Shown: positions 34,566 through 43,375 of the stretch, piece after piece
Layout of the letters: each line of letters begins with the position of its first letter
Numbering within the stretch: the stretch's first letter is position 1
Origin: Actinoplanes sp. NBRC 103695
GTDB lineage: Bacteria > Actinomycetota > Actinomycetes > Mycobacteriales > Micromonosporaceae
Reading direction: 5' to 3'
Length of the DNA stretch: 64,000 bases
NCBI RefSeq assembly: GCF_030269485.1
Contig: NZ_BSTL01000038.1
Location: 16,328 to 80,327 of the forward strand
Program-made: the position numbers and the translations under genes
Notes under the pieces: generated by a model
Databases searched by the model: none
Seen by the model: the letters and a program-made list of their open reading frames with translations, nothing else
Told to the model about the DNA's origin: nothing

Positions 34566-35087
34566 TCAGAGCGGCGGCGCCGTGGCCGCCTGGGCGGCGT
34601 TCACGAGCTGGCCGGTCAGCTCGATCACCGGCTCGGCGTCCACCGGCGTGCCCGAGTCGTACCGGACCGCCCAGCTGAGTCCGTCGATCCCGCTCACCCG
34701 GCGGCCGACCACCCGCACACCGCCCTGCGGCAGCGCATGATGCGACGTGTACGCCACCGAGCGGGTCACCCGGGTCCGTACCTGATCGGGCACCTCCCCC
34801 GGCTCCAGCAGCAGGAACGTGATCGGCGGTGCGTCCACCAGCACGGCGTAGTCGTCGCGCACCTGGGCCACCTCGGCCGGGATGATCCGCAACTCGCGGC
34901 CCGACCAGGCGGCCTTGTGGATCTCGTGCCAGCCCAGCCGCCCGTTGCCCGGCAGCCACAGGCCGACATTGGTCACGACCAGCGCGGCGTCGTCGCCGAT
35001 CGCGGCCCACGCCAGCACCCGCTCGTCGGAGGCCAGCTCGGGGCGCAACGCCACCGGCAACCTGGGTCGTCGTCCGAAAAGCTTCAC
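34566..35087 (-). CDS. Conserved hypothetical protein coupled to dnaG
   Basis: 173 residues, soluble, no motif I recognise. LASDERVLAWAAIGDDAALV, VTNVGLWLPGNGRLGWHEIH and a C-terminal AEPVIELTGQLVNAAQAAT suggest a beta-rich PH-like fold followed by a helix. GTG 35087 overlaps the dnaG stop (GTGA), so it belongs to the dgt-dnaG transcript. No function is inferred beyond that linkage. Confidence 0.75.
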   Translation of the reverse strand: MKLFGRRPRLPVALRPELASDERVLAWAAIGDDAALVVTNVGLWLPGNGRLGWHEIHKAAWSGRELRIIPAEVAQVRDDYAVLVDAPPITFLLLEPGEVPDQVRTRVTRSVAYTSHHALPQGGVRVVGRRVSGIDGLSWAVRYDSGTPVDAEPVIELTGQLVNAAQAATAPPL

Positions 35088-36925
35088 AGTCCCCCCGCCG
35101 CCTGGTCGCGCAATGCCCGCGCGTGCTGCTCCAGCGAGAACAGCTCGCCGGCCAGCGCGAGATATTCATCCTTGTGCGCCACCGGGTTGATCCGCTGCAC
35201 CTTCGACTTCAGGTCACGGATCCGGGTGGCCACCGCGCCCACCTGCAGGCGGGCCAGCACCCTCGACACATAGTGCGGATCGACCTCGCCGTCGCGCCGG
35301 GGCGGCTCCACCGACAGCTCGCCGATCAGCGCCTTGCCGCTCAGGTCGGCGCACAGGTCGCGAACCGCCTCGATCCAGCCCGCGCCGCCGGTCGTCGCGG
35401 ACGCGCCGCCCGCCTGCGCGACCGCCTGCCGGATCCCCTGGAAGACCGGGTCCGCGTACGTCTCGGGGCCGAGCGCGTCGAACATCGGACCGGCCAGCAC
35501 CGGGTACTGAAGCGCCAGTTTCAGCGCTTCCCGCTCGACCAGGCGCTGCGGGCTGTCCGGCGCCGGACGCTGGGCGGGCACCTCACGGTCGGCCGCCTGC
35601 GCCTGGTTCACCGCGCGCAGCACCGGGTCGAGGTCCATGCCGAGGTCACCGGCGAGCTTCCGGGCGTACTCCGGGCGCTTTTCCCTGTCCTTGATCTTGG
35701 CCACCAACGGCGCCGCGCGGCGCATCGCCTCGACCCGCCCCTCGACCGTGTCCAGGTCGAAGCGCGACAGGGTCTGCCGCAGGGCGAAGTCGACCAGCGG
35801 TTCCCGGCGCGCGACCAGGTCACGCACCGCGAGATCGCCCTTGGCCAGGCGCAGCTCGCACGGGTCCATGTTGTCCGGGGAGACCGCGATGAAGGTACGC
35901 CCGACGAACCGCTGGTCCTCCTCGAACGCCCGCAACGCCGCCTTCTGTCCCGCCGCGTCCCCGTCGAAGGTGTAGATGATCTCGCCGGCGACGCTGTCCG
36001 AGTCCATCAGCAACCGGCGCAGCACCCCGATGTGATCGGTGCCGAACGCCGTGCCGCAGGTGGCCACCGCGGTGTGCACCCCGGCCTCGTGGCAGGCCAT
36101 CACGTCGGTGTAGCCCTCGACGATCACCGCCTGGCTCTGCTTGGCGATCTCCCGTTTCGCGTGGTCGATGCCGTAAAGCACGTGCGACTTCTTGTAGAGC
36201 GGCGATTCCGGGGTGTTCAGGTATTTCGGCCCGTCATCGTCGTCGAAGAGCTTGCGCGCGCCGAAGCCGATCGTGTCACCGGCCAGATCGCGGATGGGCC
36301 AGACCAGCCGGCGCCGGAAACGGTCGATCAGCGAGCCGGACTTCGCCGGTTTGGCCAGGCCACCGGCGTTCAACTCGTCCTGCGTGAAGCCCTTCTGGCG
36401 CAGGTGCTTGGTGAGCTGGTCCCAGCCGTCCGGGGCGAAACCGCAGCCGTACCGCTCGGCGGCGTCGCGCCCGAAGCCGCGCTGGGCGAGGAACTCCCGG
36501 GCGATCCGCGCGCCCGGCGTGGTCAGCTGCTCCTGGTAGAACAGCGCGGCGGCGGCGTGCGCGGCGATCAGGCGCTGCCGCTGGCCCGGCTGCTGCCGCG
36601 GCGCGCCCCGGTCGTTCGGCGACTCGTCGTACCGCAGCTGGATGCCGGCCCGGCCGGCCAGCCGCTCCACCGACTCGATGAACGACAGGTGCTCCGCGTC
36701 CATCAGGAACTTGATCGCGTCCCCACCCTGGCCGCAGCCGTGGCAGAAATAGACATTCCGGGCGGGGCTGACCGTGAACGACGGCGTCTTCTCGTCGTGG
36801 AAGGGACACAGCCCCTTCAGGTTGCCGCCGCCCGCGGACTTCAGCGTCACCGTCTCGCTGATGATGTCGGCGATCGACGTGCGGTCGCGGACCAGTGCGA
36901 TGTCCTCATCCTTGACCCTGGCCAC
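35084..36925 (-). CDS. dnaG: DNA primase
   Basis: 613 residues, normal length. An N-terminal zinc domain has CPFHDEKTPSF and FCHGCGQGGD (CHC2 ligands) near residues 40-65. The catalytic core contains RRLVWPIRDLAGDTIGFGAR, and the Toprim motif AVIVEGYTDVMACHEAG with IYTFDGDAAGQKAALRAFE supplies the acidic metal ligands. The C-terminal 150 residues are the helicase-interacting region. It makes RNA primers at the replication fork. GTG 36925 is used; dgt ends 22 bases upstream. Confidence 0.97.
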   Translation of the reverse strand: MARVKDEDIALVRDRTSIADIISETVTLKSAGGGNLKGLCPFHDEKTPSFTVSPARNVYFCHGCGQGGDAIKFLMDAEHLSFIESVERLAGRAGIQLRYDESPNDRGAPRQQPGQRQRLIAAHAAAALFYQEQLTTPGARIAREFLAQRGFGRDAAERYGCGFAPDGWDQLTKHLRQKGFTQDELNAGGLAKPAKSGSLIDRFRRRLVWPIRDLAGDTIGFGARKLFDDDDGPKYLNTPESPLYKKSHVLYGIDHAKREIAKQSQAVIVEGYTDVMACHEAGVHTAVATCGTAFGTDHIGVLRRLLMDSDSVAGEIIYTFDGDAAGQKAALRAFEEDQRFVGRTFIAVSPDNMDPCELRLAKGDLAVRDLVARREPLVDFALRQTLSRFDLDTVEGRVEAMRRAAPLVAKIKDREKRPEYARKLAGDLGMDLDPVLRAVNQAQAADREVPAQRPAPDSPQRLVEREALKLALQYPVLAGPMFDALGPETYADPVFQGIRQAVAQAGGASATTGGAGWIEAVRDLCADLSGKALIGELSVEPPRRDGEVDPHYVSRVLARLQVGAVATRIRDLKSKVQRINPVAHKDEYLALAGELFSLEQHARALRDQAAGGL

Positions 36926-36947
36926 CGGTACATCCTGCCTCGGGCGG

Positions 36948-38162
36948 TCAGGCGTCCGCCACGAGGGTCCGATGCCACGCGACGGCGGCGTGGTCGGTGA
37001 GCGACGCCACCTGGTCGATCACCACGCGCAGCCGGGCCGCGTCGTCGCCGGCCTGCTTCCACAGCGGCCCGAAGACCGGGTCCAGGCCGTCCGGCGCGCG
37101 CTCGCACAGGGCCGCCACCAGGTCCTTCAGGATGGTCCGCTGGCGTTCGTACCACTCCTCGGCCGCGCGCAGACGCATCACGTAGCGCAGCGCCATCCCC
37201 TTGAGCAGCGCGCAGTGGTTACGCACCGTACGCGGAACGACCAGGTCGGCCTCGTACCGCCGGACCCGCTCCGCCCCTTGCCGGCTGATCGTGGCGCCGA
37301 CCGCGGAGGAGACGAACCGGCCGGTCAGCACGCTGGTCATCCGTTTCAGCGCGATCTGGCTGCGGAACGTGCCGTCGTGATCCGCCGCGGCGGCCACCAC
37401 CTCGTCGGCGAGCAGCTGGTCGAGCGAGGCGGCCAGTTCCTCGGGCGGCGACGACGAGTACACCGCGGCGACGTCGGCGACCAGGGCGGCCCGCTCGTCG
37501 GCGTCGTCGAGCAGGTGGCGCAGCGTGATGTAGCCGCCGTGCACCCCGTCCTCGACGTCGTGCACCGAGTACGCCACGTCGTCGGCCCAGTCCATCACCT
37601 GCGCCTCGAGACAGCGCCGCTCCCCGCCGGGGGTGCCCTGACGGAGCCACTCGAAAACGGGCAGATCGTCGGCGTACACCCCGAATTTGCGGTTTCCGGG
37701 TTTGCGTGGCCACGGGTATTTGCTGGTGGCGTCGAGAGAGGCCCTGGTCAGATTGAGGCCGGCGCCGGGGACCTTGGCCTCCAGCCGGGTCAGCACCCGC
37801 AGCGTCTGCGCGTTGCCCTCGAAGCCGCCGCACGACTGGGAGACCTCGTCGAGCGCACCCTCGCCGTTGTGGCCGAACGGCGGGTGGCCCAGGTCGTGCG
37901 CCAGGCCGGCGGTGTCCACCACGTCGGGGTCGCAGCCCAGGCGCGCGCCCATCTCGCGGGAGATCTGGGCGACCTCCAGCGAATGGGTCAGACGCGTACG
38001 CAGGAAATCGTCCGACCCGGCGGTGTGCACCTGGGTCTTGGTGGCGAGCCGGCGGAACCCGGCGGAGTGCAGCACGCGGGCGCGGTCCCGCTCGAATTGG
38101 GTGCGCCCGTACCCACTGTCCTTAGCAGGCTCCGGCGCCCAGCGCTCGGCATCGGCCGTCAT
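36948..38162 (-). CDS. dgt: Deoxyguanosinetriphosphate triphosphohydrolase (HD-domain dNTPase)
   Basis: 404 residues. DRARVLHSAGFRRLATKTQV, then the HD signature in RTRLTHSLEVAQISREMG and AHDLGHPPFGHNGEGALDEV, and later WADDVAYSVHDVEDG, are the family's four metal-binding and active-site blocks. It hydrolyses dNTPs to nucleoside and triphosphate, controlling pools. ATG 38162 starts MTADAERWAPEP. It leads the operon with dnaG, a conserved arrangement in actinobacteria. It is divergent from a chemoreceptor gene. Confidence 0.95.
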   Translation of the reverse strand: MTADAERWAPEPAKDSGYGRTQFERDRARVLHSAGFRRLATKTQVHTAGSDDFLRTRLTHSLEVAQISREMGARLGCDPDVVDTAGLAHDLGHPPFGHNGEGALDEVSQSCGGFEGNAQTLRVLTRLEAKVPGAGLNLTRASLDATSKYPWPRKPGNRKFGVYADDLPVFEWLRQGTPGGERRCLEAQVMDWADDVAYSVHDVEDGVHGGYITLRHLLDDADERAALVADVAAVYSSSPPEELAASLDQLLADEVVAAAADHDGTFRSQIALKRMTSVLTGRFVSSAVGATISRQGAERVRRYEADLVVPRTVRNHCALLKGMALRYVMRLRAAEEWYERQRTILKDLVAALCERAPDGLDPVFGPLWKQAGDDAARLRVVIDQVASLTDHAAVAWHRTLVADA

Positions 38163-38207
38163 GCGGCTCAGCCTAAGCGCTCGGTCGGAGGTGCCGACGA
38201 GATACGT

Positions 38208-39770
38208 GTGGAGGCTGGGGTAAAGGTCAGGCTGACCATCGTCGCGCGGTTGCTGCTGATGACGATCGCCGGCGTGGTCGCCGCGATCCTGGTCGCCGGC
38301 GCCGCGACCTGGGGGTCCGCCGGTCAGGCCGCGGCAGGCAAGGACATCGCGCGGGTGAGCGACGGTATGAGCCATCAGTGGAACGCCGACATGATGCATG
38401 ACGGCCTGCGCGCCGACGTGATGGCCGCGATGTACGCCACCACGCCCGAGCAGCGGGAGAGGTTCGAGGTCGACGGGGTGCGCGAGCATGCCGCCACCAT
38501 GCTGGAGAGCTTCGACCTCGCCGCCGCGCAAGCGCCGTCGTCGCTGACCGCGGAATACGAACGGGTCCGTCCGGCGATCGTGGAGTACGGCGCGTCCGCC
38601 GAACGCGTCGTGGCCGGCGCCAAGGACGAACTGCCGGCGTTCCTGGAGAAGTTCGACGCCCTGGAGACCGACCTGGGCGCGATCGACGACGCGATGCTCG
38701 CCGCGGTCGGCGAGGCCGGGGCGAGCGGACGGCAGGCGGCCAATCAGGCGGCCTGGATCGTGGTCCTCGTAACAGCCCTGGCCGTGCTGATGAACGTGCT
38801 GGCCGCGACGCTGACCATCCGGGCGATCCGGCGGCCGATGCGCCGGATGCTCGAGGCGTTGCGCGCGATGGCCAAGCGGGACCTGACCGTCCAGGCCGGG
38901 GTGCCGCACGGTGACGAGTTCGGGGAGATGGGCGAAGCCCTGAACGAGGCGCTGAGCGCCGTGCGTACCACGGTGGCGGCGACCGCGACCAGCGTGACGG
39001 CCATGACCGCCTCGAGCGAGGACCTGCGCGGGCTGGCCGGGAACCTGGACGGCTCGGCCGAGCAGACCTCGGCGCAGGCGCGCAATGCCGACGCCGCCGC
39101 TCAGCAGGTGTCGTCGCTGGTCACCGGCATGACCACGGCGACCGGCGAGCTGGCCGAGTCGATCCGGGAGATCGCCCGGCAGACGTCGAACGCGTCGGTG
39201 ACCACGTCCCGGGCGACGGAGAGCGCGACCGAGACGGCGACCGCGGTGGACGCGCTGAGCGGGGCGAGCCGCGAGGTCGGCGACATCGTCAAGCTGATCA
39301 CCCAGATCGCCGAGCAGACGAACCTGCTGGCCCTCAACGCGACGATCGAGGCGGCCCGGGCCGGTGACGCCGGCAAGGGATTCGCGGTGGTCGCCGGCGA
39401 GGTGAAGGACCTCGCGCAGGAGACCGCGCAGGCGACCAGCGACATCACCGCGAAGATCTCGGCGATCCAGTCGATGACCGAGCGTACGGCCACCGCCATC
39501 GCCACGATCACCGAGATCATCGGGCAGATCGACGACGGGCAGCGCGCCATCGCCGCGGCGGTGGAGGAGCAGTCGGCGACCACCGAACTGATGGCCGGCA
39601 ACGTCGGTCACGTGTCGGCCGCGGCCGCCGAGATCAGTGGCACGGTCGCGCACATCACCCGGTCGTCGGAGTCGACGGCGGAGGACGCGAACACCACCCG
39701 CCGGTCGGCGGAACGGGTGAGCTCGGCGGCCGGCGAGCTGACCGATCTGATCGGCCAGTTCCGCTACTAG
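38208..39770 (+). CDS. Methyl-accepting chemotaxis protein
   Basis: About 520 residues. TM1 (LTIVARLLLMTIAGVVAAIL), an extracytoplasmic helical sensor of about 140 residues, TM2 (AAWIVVLVTALAVLMNVLAA), a HAMP domain (AIRRPMRRMLEALRAM), and a signalling coiled coil with the hairpin tip IAEQTNLLALNATIEAARAG. It should signal to CheA/CheW, supporting a motile-spore actinobacterium such as Actinoplanes. The start is uncertain: GTG 38208 is in frame but poorly served by a ribosome site. Alone here, with no che genes in view. Confidence 0.9.
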   Translation: MEAGVKVRLTIVARLLLMTIAGVVAAILVAGAATWGSAGQAAAGKDIARVSDGMSHQWNADMMHDGLRADVMAAMYATTPEQRERFEVDGVREHAATMLESFDLAAAQAPSSLTAEYERVRPAIVEYGASAERVVAGAKDELPAFLEKFDALETDLGAIDDAMLAAVGEAGASGRQAANQAAWIVVLVTALAVLMNVLAATLTIRAIRRPMRRMLEALRAMAKRDLTVQAGVPHGDEFGEMGEALNEALSAVRTTVAATATSVTAMTASSEDLRGLAGNLDGSAEQTSAQARNADAAAQQVSSLVTGMTTATGELAESIREIARQTSNASVTTSRATESATETATAVDALSGASREVGDIVKLITQIAEQTNLLALNATIEAARAGDAGKGFAVVAGEVKDLAQETAQATSDITAKISAIQSMTERTATAIATITEIIGQIDDGQRAIAAAVEEQSATTELMAGNVGHVSAAAAEISGTVAHITRSSESTAEDANTTRRSAERVSSAAGELTDLIGQFRY

Positions 39771-39772
39771 GG

Positions 39773-40126
39773 TTACTTCTTCCTCGACGAGAGCACGCAG
39801 AACTCGTTGCCCTCGGGGTCGGCGAGCACCACCCAGCCGACGTCGGACTGGCCGATGTCCACCGGCCGGGCGCCCATGTCGACCAGCCGCTCGACCTCGG
39901 CCTCCTGGTCCTCCGGCCGCAGGTCGATGTGCAGCCGGTTCTTCACCGTCTTGGCGTCCGGCACCGGGGTGAAGAGCAGGCCCGGCATCTCGTCGGGCGT
40001 ACGCCGGATCTCCACCTCTTCCGGCGCCTCGTGCACGATCCGGTAGTCCAGCGCCTCGGCCCACCATCGGGCCAGCCGGGCCGGGTCCTCCGAGTCCACG
40101 ACGATCTGCTCCCACCGAACACTCAT
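39773..40126 (-). CDS. VOC-family (glyoxalase-like) protein
   Basis: 117 residues. EQIVVDSEDPARLARWWAEA, NRLHIDLRPEDQEAEVERLV and GWVVLADPEGNEFCVLS follow the VOC fold, with His and Glu at metal-ligand-like places. Such proteins include bleomycin-resistance-like binders and lyases; no specific reaction can be assigned. ATG 40126 begins at the first beta strand. It is convergent with the chemoreceptor gene, two bases between stops. Confidence 0.82.
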   Translation of the reverse strand: MSVRWEQIVVDSEDPARLARWWAEALDYRIVHEAPEEVEIRRTPDEMPGLLFTPVPDAKTVKNRLHIDLRPEDQEAEVERLVDMGARPVDIGQSDVGWVVLADPEGNEFCVLSSRKK

Positions 40127-40289
40127 CGATCCCCCAACACGCCATCGAAACGCCATCGAAAGTGGCGATCATGTTACGCACATTCACCGCAGGGGTTACC
40201 GGCGGAACAACGCACCGGCCGTCCGGCGACGGCGCTCGATGGCCGCACACCATGCGTTCAGCCGATGCCACCCCATCCAAGGAGTCGAC

Positions 40290-40682
40290 GTGAATTCCAC
40301 GTCCCTGCGGCACATCCTGTACGAGCTCGCCGAAGCCGGCCGGACCGGCGCCCTGCACGTCGGTGGGTCACCCGGCGGTGTGCTGTACCTGGTCGCCGGA
40401 CAGATCACCCACGCCGAGTCGCCGGCCTGCCCGGGTGTCGGTGAGCGTCTGGTGGCGTCCGGCCGGATCCCGGCCGGCGGGTCGATCGAGGACGGGCACG
40501 TCAGCCGGCCGGAGCTGGCCTCCCGCTGCCTCGCGGCGGCCGGTGAGGCCACCCGCGCGGTCCTGCGCGGCGACAATGCGACGGTGCGTTTCGTCGAAGG
40601 CGAGCGGCACCTGCTCGGCTTGATATGGGCCGCACGCCCGCCCCACCGGGCCCGACGATCCACGCTCAGACCGGCTTCGTGA
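40290..40682 (+). CDS. Short DUF4388-like protein
   Basis: 130 residues. LRHILYELAEAGRTGALHVG, GGVLYLVAGQITHAESPACP and GVGERLVASGRIPAGG match the first 60 residues of the larger gene at 41315 (TGALVVGG, GAVYLHDGAVIYAESPASPG). The DUF4388/PATAN-type domain is associated with gliding, roadblock and two-component systems. GTG 40290 follows AAGGAG. First gene of the roadblock cluster, about 200 bases from the next. Confidence 0.7.
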   Translation: MNSTSLRHILYELAEAGRTGALHVGGSPGGVLYLVAGQITHAESPACPGVGERLVASGRIPAGGSIEDGHVSRPELASRCLAAAGEATRAVLRGDNATVRFVEGERHLLGLIWAARPPHRARRSTLRPAS

Positions 40683-40890
40683 AACCGGCCGAAGAGGACG
40701 CACACGGGGTGCGACTTGTCGTCACACAGTGCCCGCAGGATGGCCCACGGTGACGGCGCGGAAAGCTCGCAACGCCGCCGCAGCACGCAGAACCAAGGCG
40801 AAACCTTCGGCCGCGCGTGGCAATGACGCCCGCACCCGCCAGCGGCCCGGGCCGGGGAACGGCGGGACGAACACAACGCTGAGGAGAGAA

Positions 40891-41271
40891 GTGCCCGGCG
40901 TGGAGCACTGCCTGCAGGAGGCCATGGCGATCCCCGGCGCGGTCGGGGCGAGCATCGTCGACTACACCACCGGGTTCCCGGTCGCCACCACCGGGGCCGC
41001 ACCCAATTCCGACCACGAGGCCGCGGCGGCCGGCACCGCCGACGTCGTCCAGGCCGCGACGAGCCGTTCGCTGTTCGTCTCGGCCGTGCCGCACGACCTC
41101 CTGGAAGACCTGATCATCACCACCGCGGGGGGCTACCACCTTCTCCGGCTGGTACAGACCGACTTCGACAGCCGGTTGGTGCTCTACGTGTGGCTGGACC
41201 GGATCCACGGCAACCTCGCCGTCGCCCGGCGCCGCATGCAGACCCTGGCCGCGGAACTGGTCGCCACCTAG
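40891..41271 (+). CDS. Roadblock/LC7-domain protein 1
   Basis: 126 residues. AIPGAVGASIVDYTTGFPVA, then ADVVQAATSRSLFVSAVPHD, LIITTAGGYHLLRLVQ and LYVWLDRIHGNLAVARRRM outline a roadblock/LC7 alpha-beta sandwich, as in MglB and CvnB, which regulate small GTPases. GTG 40891 has GAGGAGAG upstream. One of three roadblock proteins here; the ITTxxxYHLxR motif is shared with the one at 42910. Confidence 0.82.
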   Translation: MPGVEHCLQEAMAIPGAVGASIVDYTTGFPVATTGAAPNSDHEAAAAGTADVVQAATSRSLFVSAVPHDLLEDLIITTAGGYHLLRLVQTDFDSRLVLYVWLDRIHGNLAVARRRMQTLAAELVAT

Positions 41272-41314
41272 TCCGATGTAGACGCCACAGCCGCCATCAG
41301 CCGGAAGGACAGAT

Positions 41315-42358
41315 GTGAGCCCCACCAAGACCGCGGCTCCCGGGCGCCTGCTCACGCAGGTGGCGGGTGAGCGGCAGACCGGTGCGCTGGTGGTGGGCGG
41401 CCACCCCGGCGGCTCCCCGGGCGGCGCCGTCTACCTGCACGACGGCGCGGTGATCTACGCCGAGTCGCCGGCCTCGCCCGGGGTCGGCGAGCTGCTCACC
41501 TCGTCCGGTCGGCTGGCCGCGCGTACCTGGCAGGCGGCGCTGGACGCGGGTTCGCCGCAGTCCCGGGTCGGCCGGCTGCTGCTCGACCAGGGGCACCTGA
41601 CGCAGGGCGAGCTGGAGCTCTGCGTACTCGGCGCGATCTACGACGCGGCGTACTTCGCGCTCGGCTCGGCCAGCGCACCGGTCGAGTTCCGGCCCGGCGC
41701 CGGGCACTGGCTGGGCACCGTGGTGCGGGTCGACGCGGCCGCCGTCAACCGCGAGTCACGGCGGCGTTCGCGGTTGCTGGACGAGATCTTCCCGAACGCG
41801 CTGATCGACTCGGCGCCGGTCACCCCGGTGCCGCGGGCGCCGCTCGAACGGATCACGCTCACCGCGCTGCAGTGGGAGTTGCTGGTGCACGCGGACGGCC
41901 AGCGCACCCCCGCGGACCTGGCGCAACTGCTCGGGCGGGCCGGTTTCGCCACCATCCAGGAGCTGCGCCGGCTCGCGGCGCTCGGCCTGATCGAGCGGCC
42001 CGCGGAGAGAGACCCCAAGACCGACGACCCTGATCTGGTACGCCTTCCGCGCGCTCGTGGCACAGCGCCCGCGGCGGGCGTGACCCGCCCGGTGGTCACC
42101 CTCGACGAGGGGCCGATGGTGCCGGTGGTGACCCACCGCACCGCCACGGCCGTCGAGGATCCCCCGCCCGCGACGCCGGCCCCGTACACAGGTGATCCGG
42201 TGACCAACGGCACCGTCTACCGGCCACCGCGGCTGGCCCGGCGAAAACCCGGCGCCAAGCTCCCCAAAGACCTTGCCGGCGAACCCCCGATGGACGTGCC
42301 CGGCGCCGACGAGGTCCTGCTGAAACGCATCCGAACCGCACTGCGGGCCCTGCGGTGA
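41315..42358 (+). CDS. DUF4388-like protein with winged-helix C-terminal region
   Basis: 347 residues. The N-terminal domain (about 10-160) repeats the DUF4388-like pattern and contains RVGRLLLDQGHLTQGELELC, as in type IV pilus/secretion regulator N-domains. Residues 180-235 (LTALQWELLVHADGQRTPAD, LAQLLGRAGFATIQELRRLA) resemble a winged helix. The last 100 residues are Pro/Arg-rich linker ending in a short helix LKRIRTALRALR. It probably serves as an adaptor between roadblock proteins. GTG 41315 follows GGAAGGAC. Confidence 0.72.
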   Translation: MSPTKTAAPGRLLTQVAGERQTGALVVGGHPGGSPGGAVYLHDGAVIYAESPASPGVGELLTSSGRLAARTWQAALDAGSPQSRVGRLLLDQGHLTQGELELCVLGAIYDAAYFALGSASAPVEFRPGAGHWLGTVVRVDAAAVNRESRRRSRLLDEIFPNALIDSAPVTPVPRAPLERITLTALQWELLVHADGQRTPADLAQLLGRAGFATIQELRRLAALGLIERPAERDPKTDDPDLVRLPRARGTAPAAGVTRPVVTLDEGPMVPVVTHRTATAVEDPPPATPAPYTGDPVTNGTVYRPPRLARRKPGAKLPKDLAGEPPMDVPGADEVLLKRIRTALRALR

Positions 42359-42392
42359 CGCGCGCACCCCCGAAACGACAAGGAGGCCGAGC

Positions 42393-42878
42393 ATGGTGAA
42401 CCCGGCGGTGCTCGAGGAACTCGGCAACCTTCGGTACAGGTTGCCGGAACTGTCCGGAAGCGTGCTCGCCACCGCGGACGGGATGGTGGTCGCGCACGAC
42501 GCCCACGGCATCGAACCGGACAGCCTCGCCGCGCTGGCGGCCGCACACCTGGCGCTGGCCCGCCGGTTCGCGCACGCCGTCGACCACGGCGAGCTGCGGG
42601 AGTCGGTGGTGGAGTGCGACGGCGGCTACATCACCTCGTACGCCGCCGGTCCGGACGCCCTGCTCACCGTCGTGACGACCAGCAACGCGAACCTGGCGAT
42701 GGTGCACCTCGAAGCCCGTCGCAGCGTACGGCGGCTGGTCGCCCTGCTCACCCTCGAGTTCGTGACGCCGAGCCGCCCGGAGATCCCGCACCAGCCCGGG
42801 CCGTCGACGCCGCTCGCCCGGCGTACCCCGATGGCCACCCTGCCCACGAACATCCGGCGCCGGCAAGCCGCCGGCTGA
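42393..42878 (+). CDS. Roadblock/LC7-domain protein 2
   Basis: 161 residues. ELSGSVLATADGMVVAHDAH, LAALAAAHLALARRFAHAVD and GGYITSYAAGPDALLTVVTT show the roadblock fold; the C-terminal 40 residues are a basic, Pro-rich tail (TPLARRTPMATLPTNIRRR). AAGGAGG precedes ATG 42393. The basic tail is unlike the other two copies and could contact nucleic acid, membrane or a partner. Confidence 0.82.
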   Translation: MVNPAVLEELGNLRYRLPELSGSVLATADGMVVAHDAHGIEPDSLAALAAAHLALARRFAHAVDHGELRESVVECDGGYITSYAAGPDALLTVVTTSNANLAMVHLEARRSVRRLVALLTLEFVTPSRPEIPHQPGPSTPLARRTPMATLPTNIRRRQAAG

Positions 42879-42909
42879 CCATCCACCACCCCATTAGTAA
42901 GGAAGGCGC

Positions 42910-43281
42910 ATGCCCGACATGGATACCGCACTCAAAGAGATCATGGACATCGACGGCGCGATCGGCGTGGCCCTGGTGGACCACACCAGCGGCATGGCGC
43001 TCGGCACCGCCGGCGGTGGCAAGGAGCTCGACCTGACGGTCGCCGCCGCGGGCAACACCGACGTGGTCCGCGCCAAGCTCCGCGCGATGGAGATGCTGAA
43101 CCTCACCGAGAAGATCGAGGACATCCTCATCACGCTGGACACCCAGTACCACCTGATCCGGCCGCTGACCAGCCGTTCCGGCAAGGGCCTGTTCCTGTAC
43201 GTGGCGCTGCGCCGGGACCGCTCCAACCTGGCGATGGCCCGCCATCAGCTCAAGCGGATCGAATCGGACCTCGACGTCTGA
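42910..43281 (+). CDS. Roadblock/LC7-domain protein 3
   Basis: 123 residues. ALKEIMDIDGAIGVALVDHT, LDLTVAAAGNTDVVRAKLRA, IEDILITLDTQYHLIRPL and LFLYVALRRDRSNLAMARHQ give a complete roadblock domain closely related to the protein at 40891. AAGGAAGGCGC lies upstream of ATG 42910. Last gene of the cluster; a classic terminator follows directly. Confidence 0.85.
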   Translation: MPDMDTALKEIMDIDGAIGVALVDHTSGMALGTAGGGKELDLTVAAAGNTDVVRAKLRAMEMLNLTEKIEDILITLDTQYHLIRPLTSRSGKGLFLYVALRRDRSNLAMARHQLKRIESDLDV

Positions 43282-43300
43282 CGGCGATGTCCGGCACGTA

Positions 43301-43336
43301 GGCGGGGAGGGCTTTCGCTCTCCCCGCCGGCTTTTT
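43301..43336 (+). terminator. Rho-independent terminator after roadblock cluster
   Basis: GGCGGGGAG at 43301-43309 pairs with CTCCCCGCC at 43320-43328, followed by GGCTTTTT. It ends the roadblock operon. Confidence 0.9.
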
Positions 43337-43339
43337 GGC

Positions 43340-43367
43340 TTGCCTACTGTGTGGCGCACAGTATGAT
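43340..43367 (+). promoter_or_regulatory. PadR promoter with embedded operator, leaderless start
   Basis: TTGCCT (43340-43345) and TATGAT (43362-43367) are separated by 16 bases. TACTGTG and CACAGTA (43345-43351, 43357-43363) are perfect 7-bp arms within this spacer, as expected of PadR autorepression. The predicted transcript start falls at or within two bases of ATG 43376, and no ribosome site is visible, so the mRNA should be leaderless. Confidence 0.65.
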
Positions 43368-43375
43368 GTGTCGCT

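Noticed and set aside
36948..40358. A 1136-codon minus-strand open frame that contains dgt and continues across the chemoreceptor gene.
   Set aside because: Only the dgt part has recognisable motifs; the rest is antisense to a well-supported chemoreceptor and VOC gene and is an effect of high GC.
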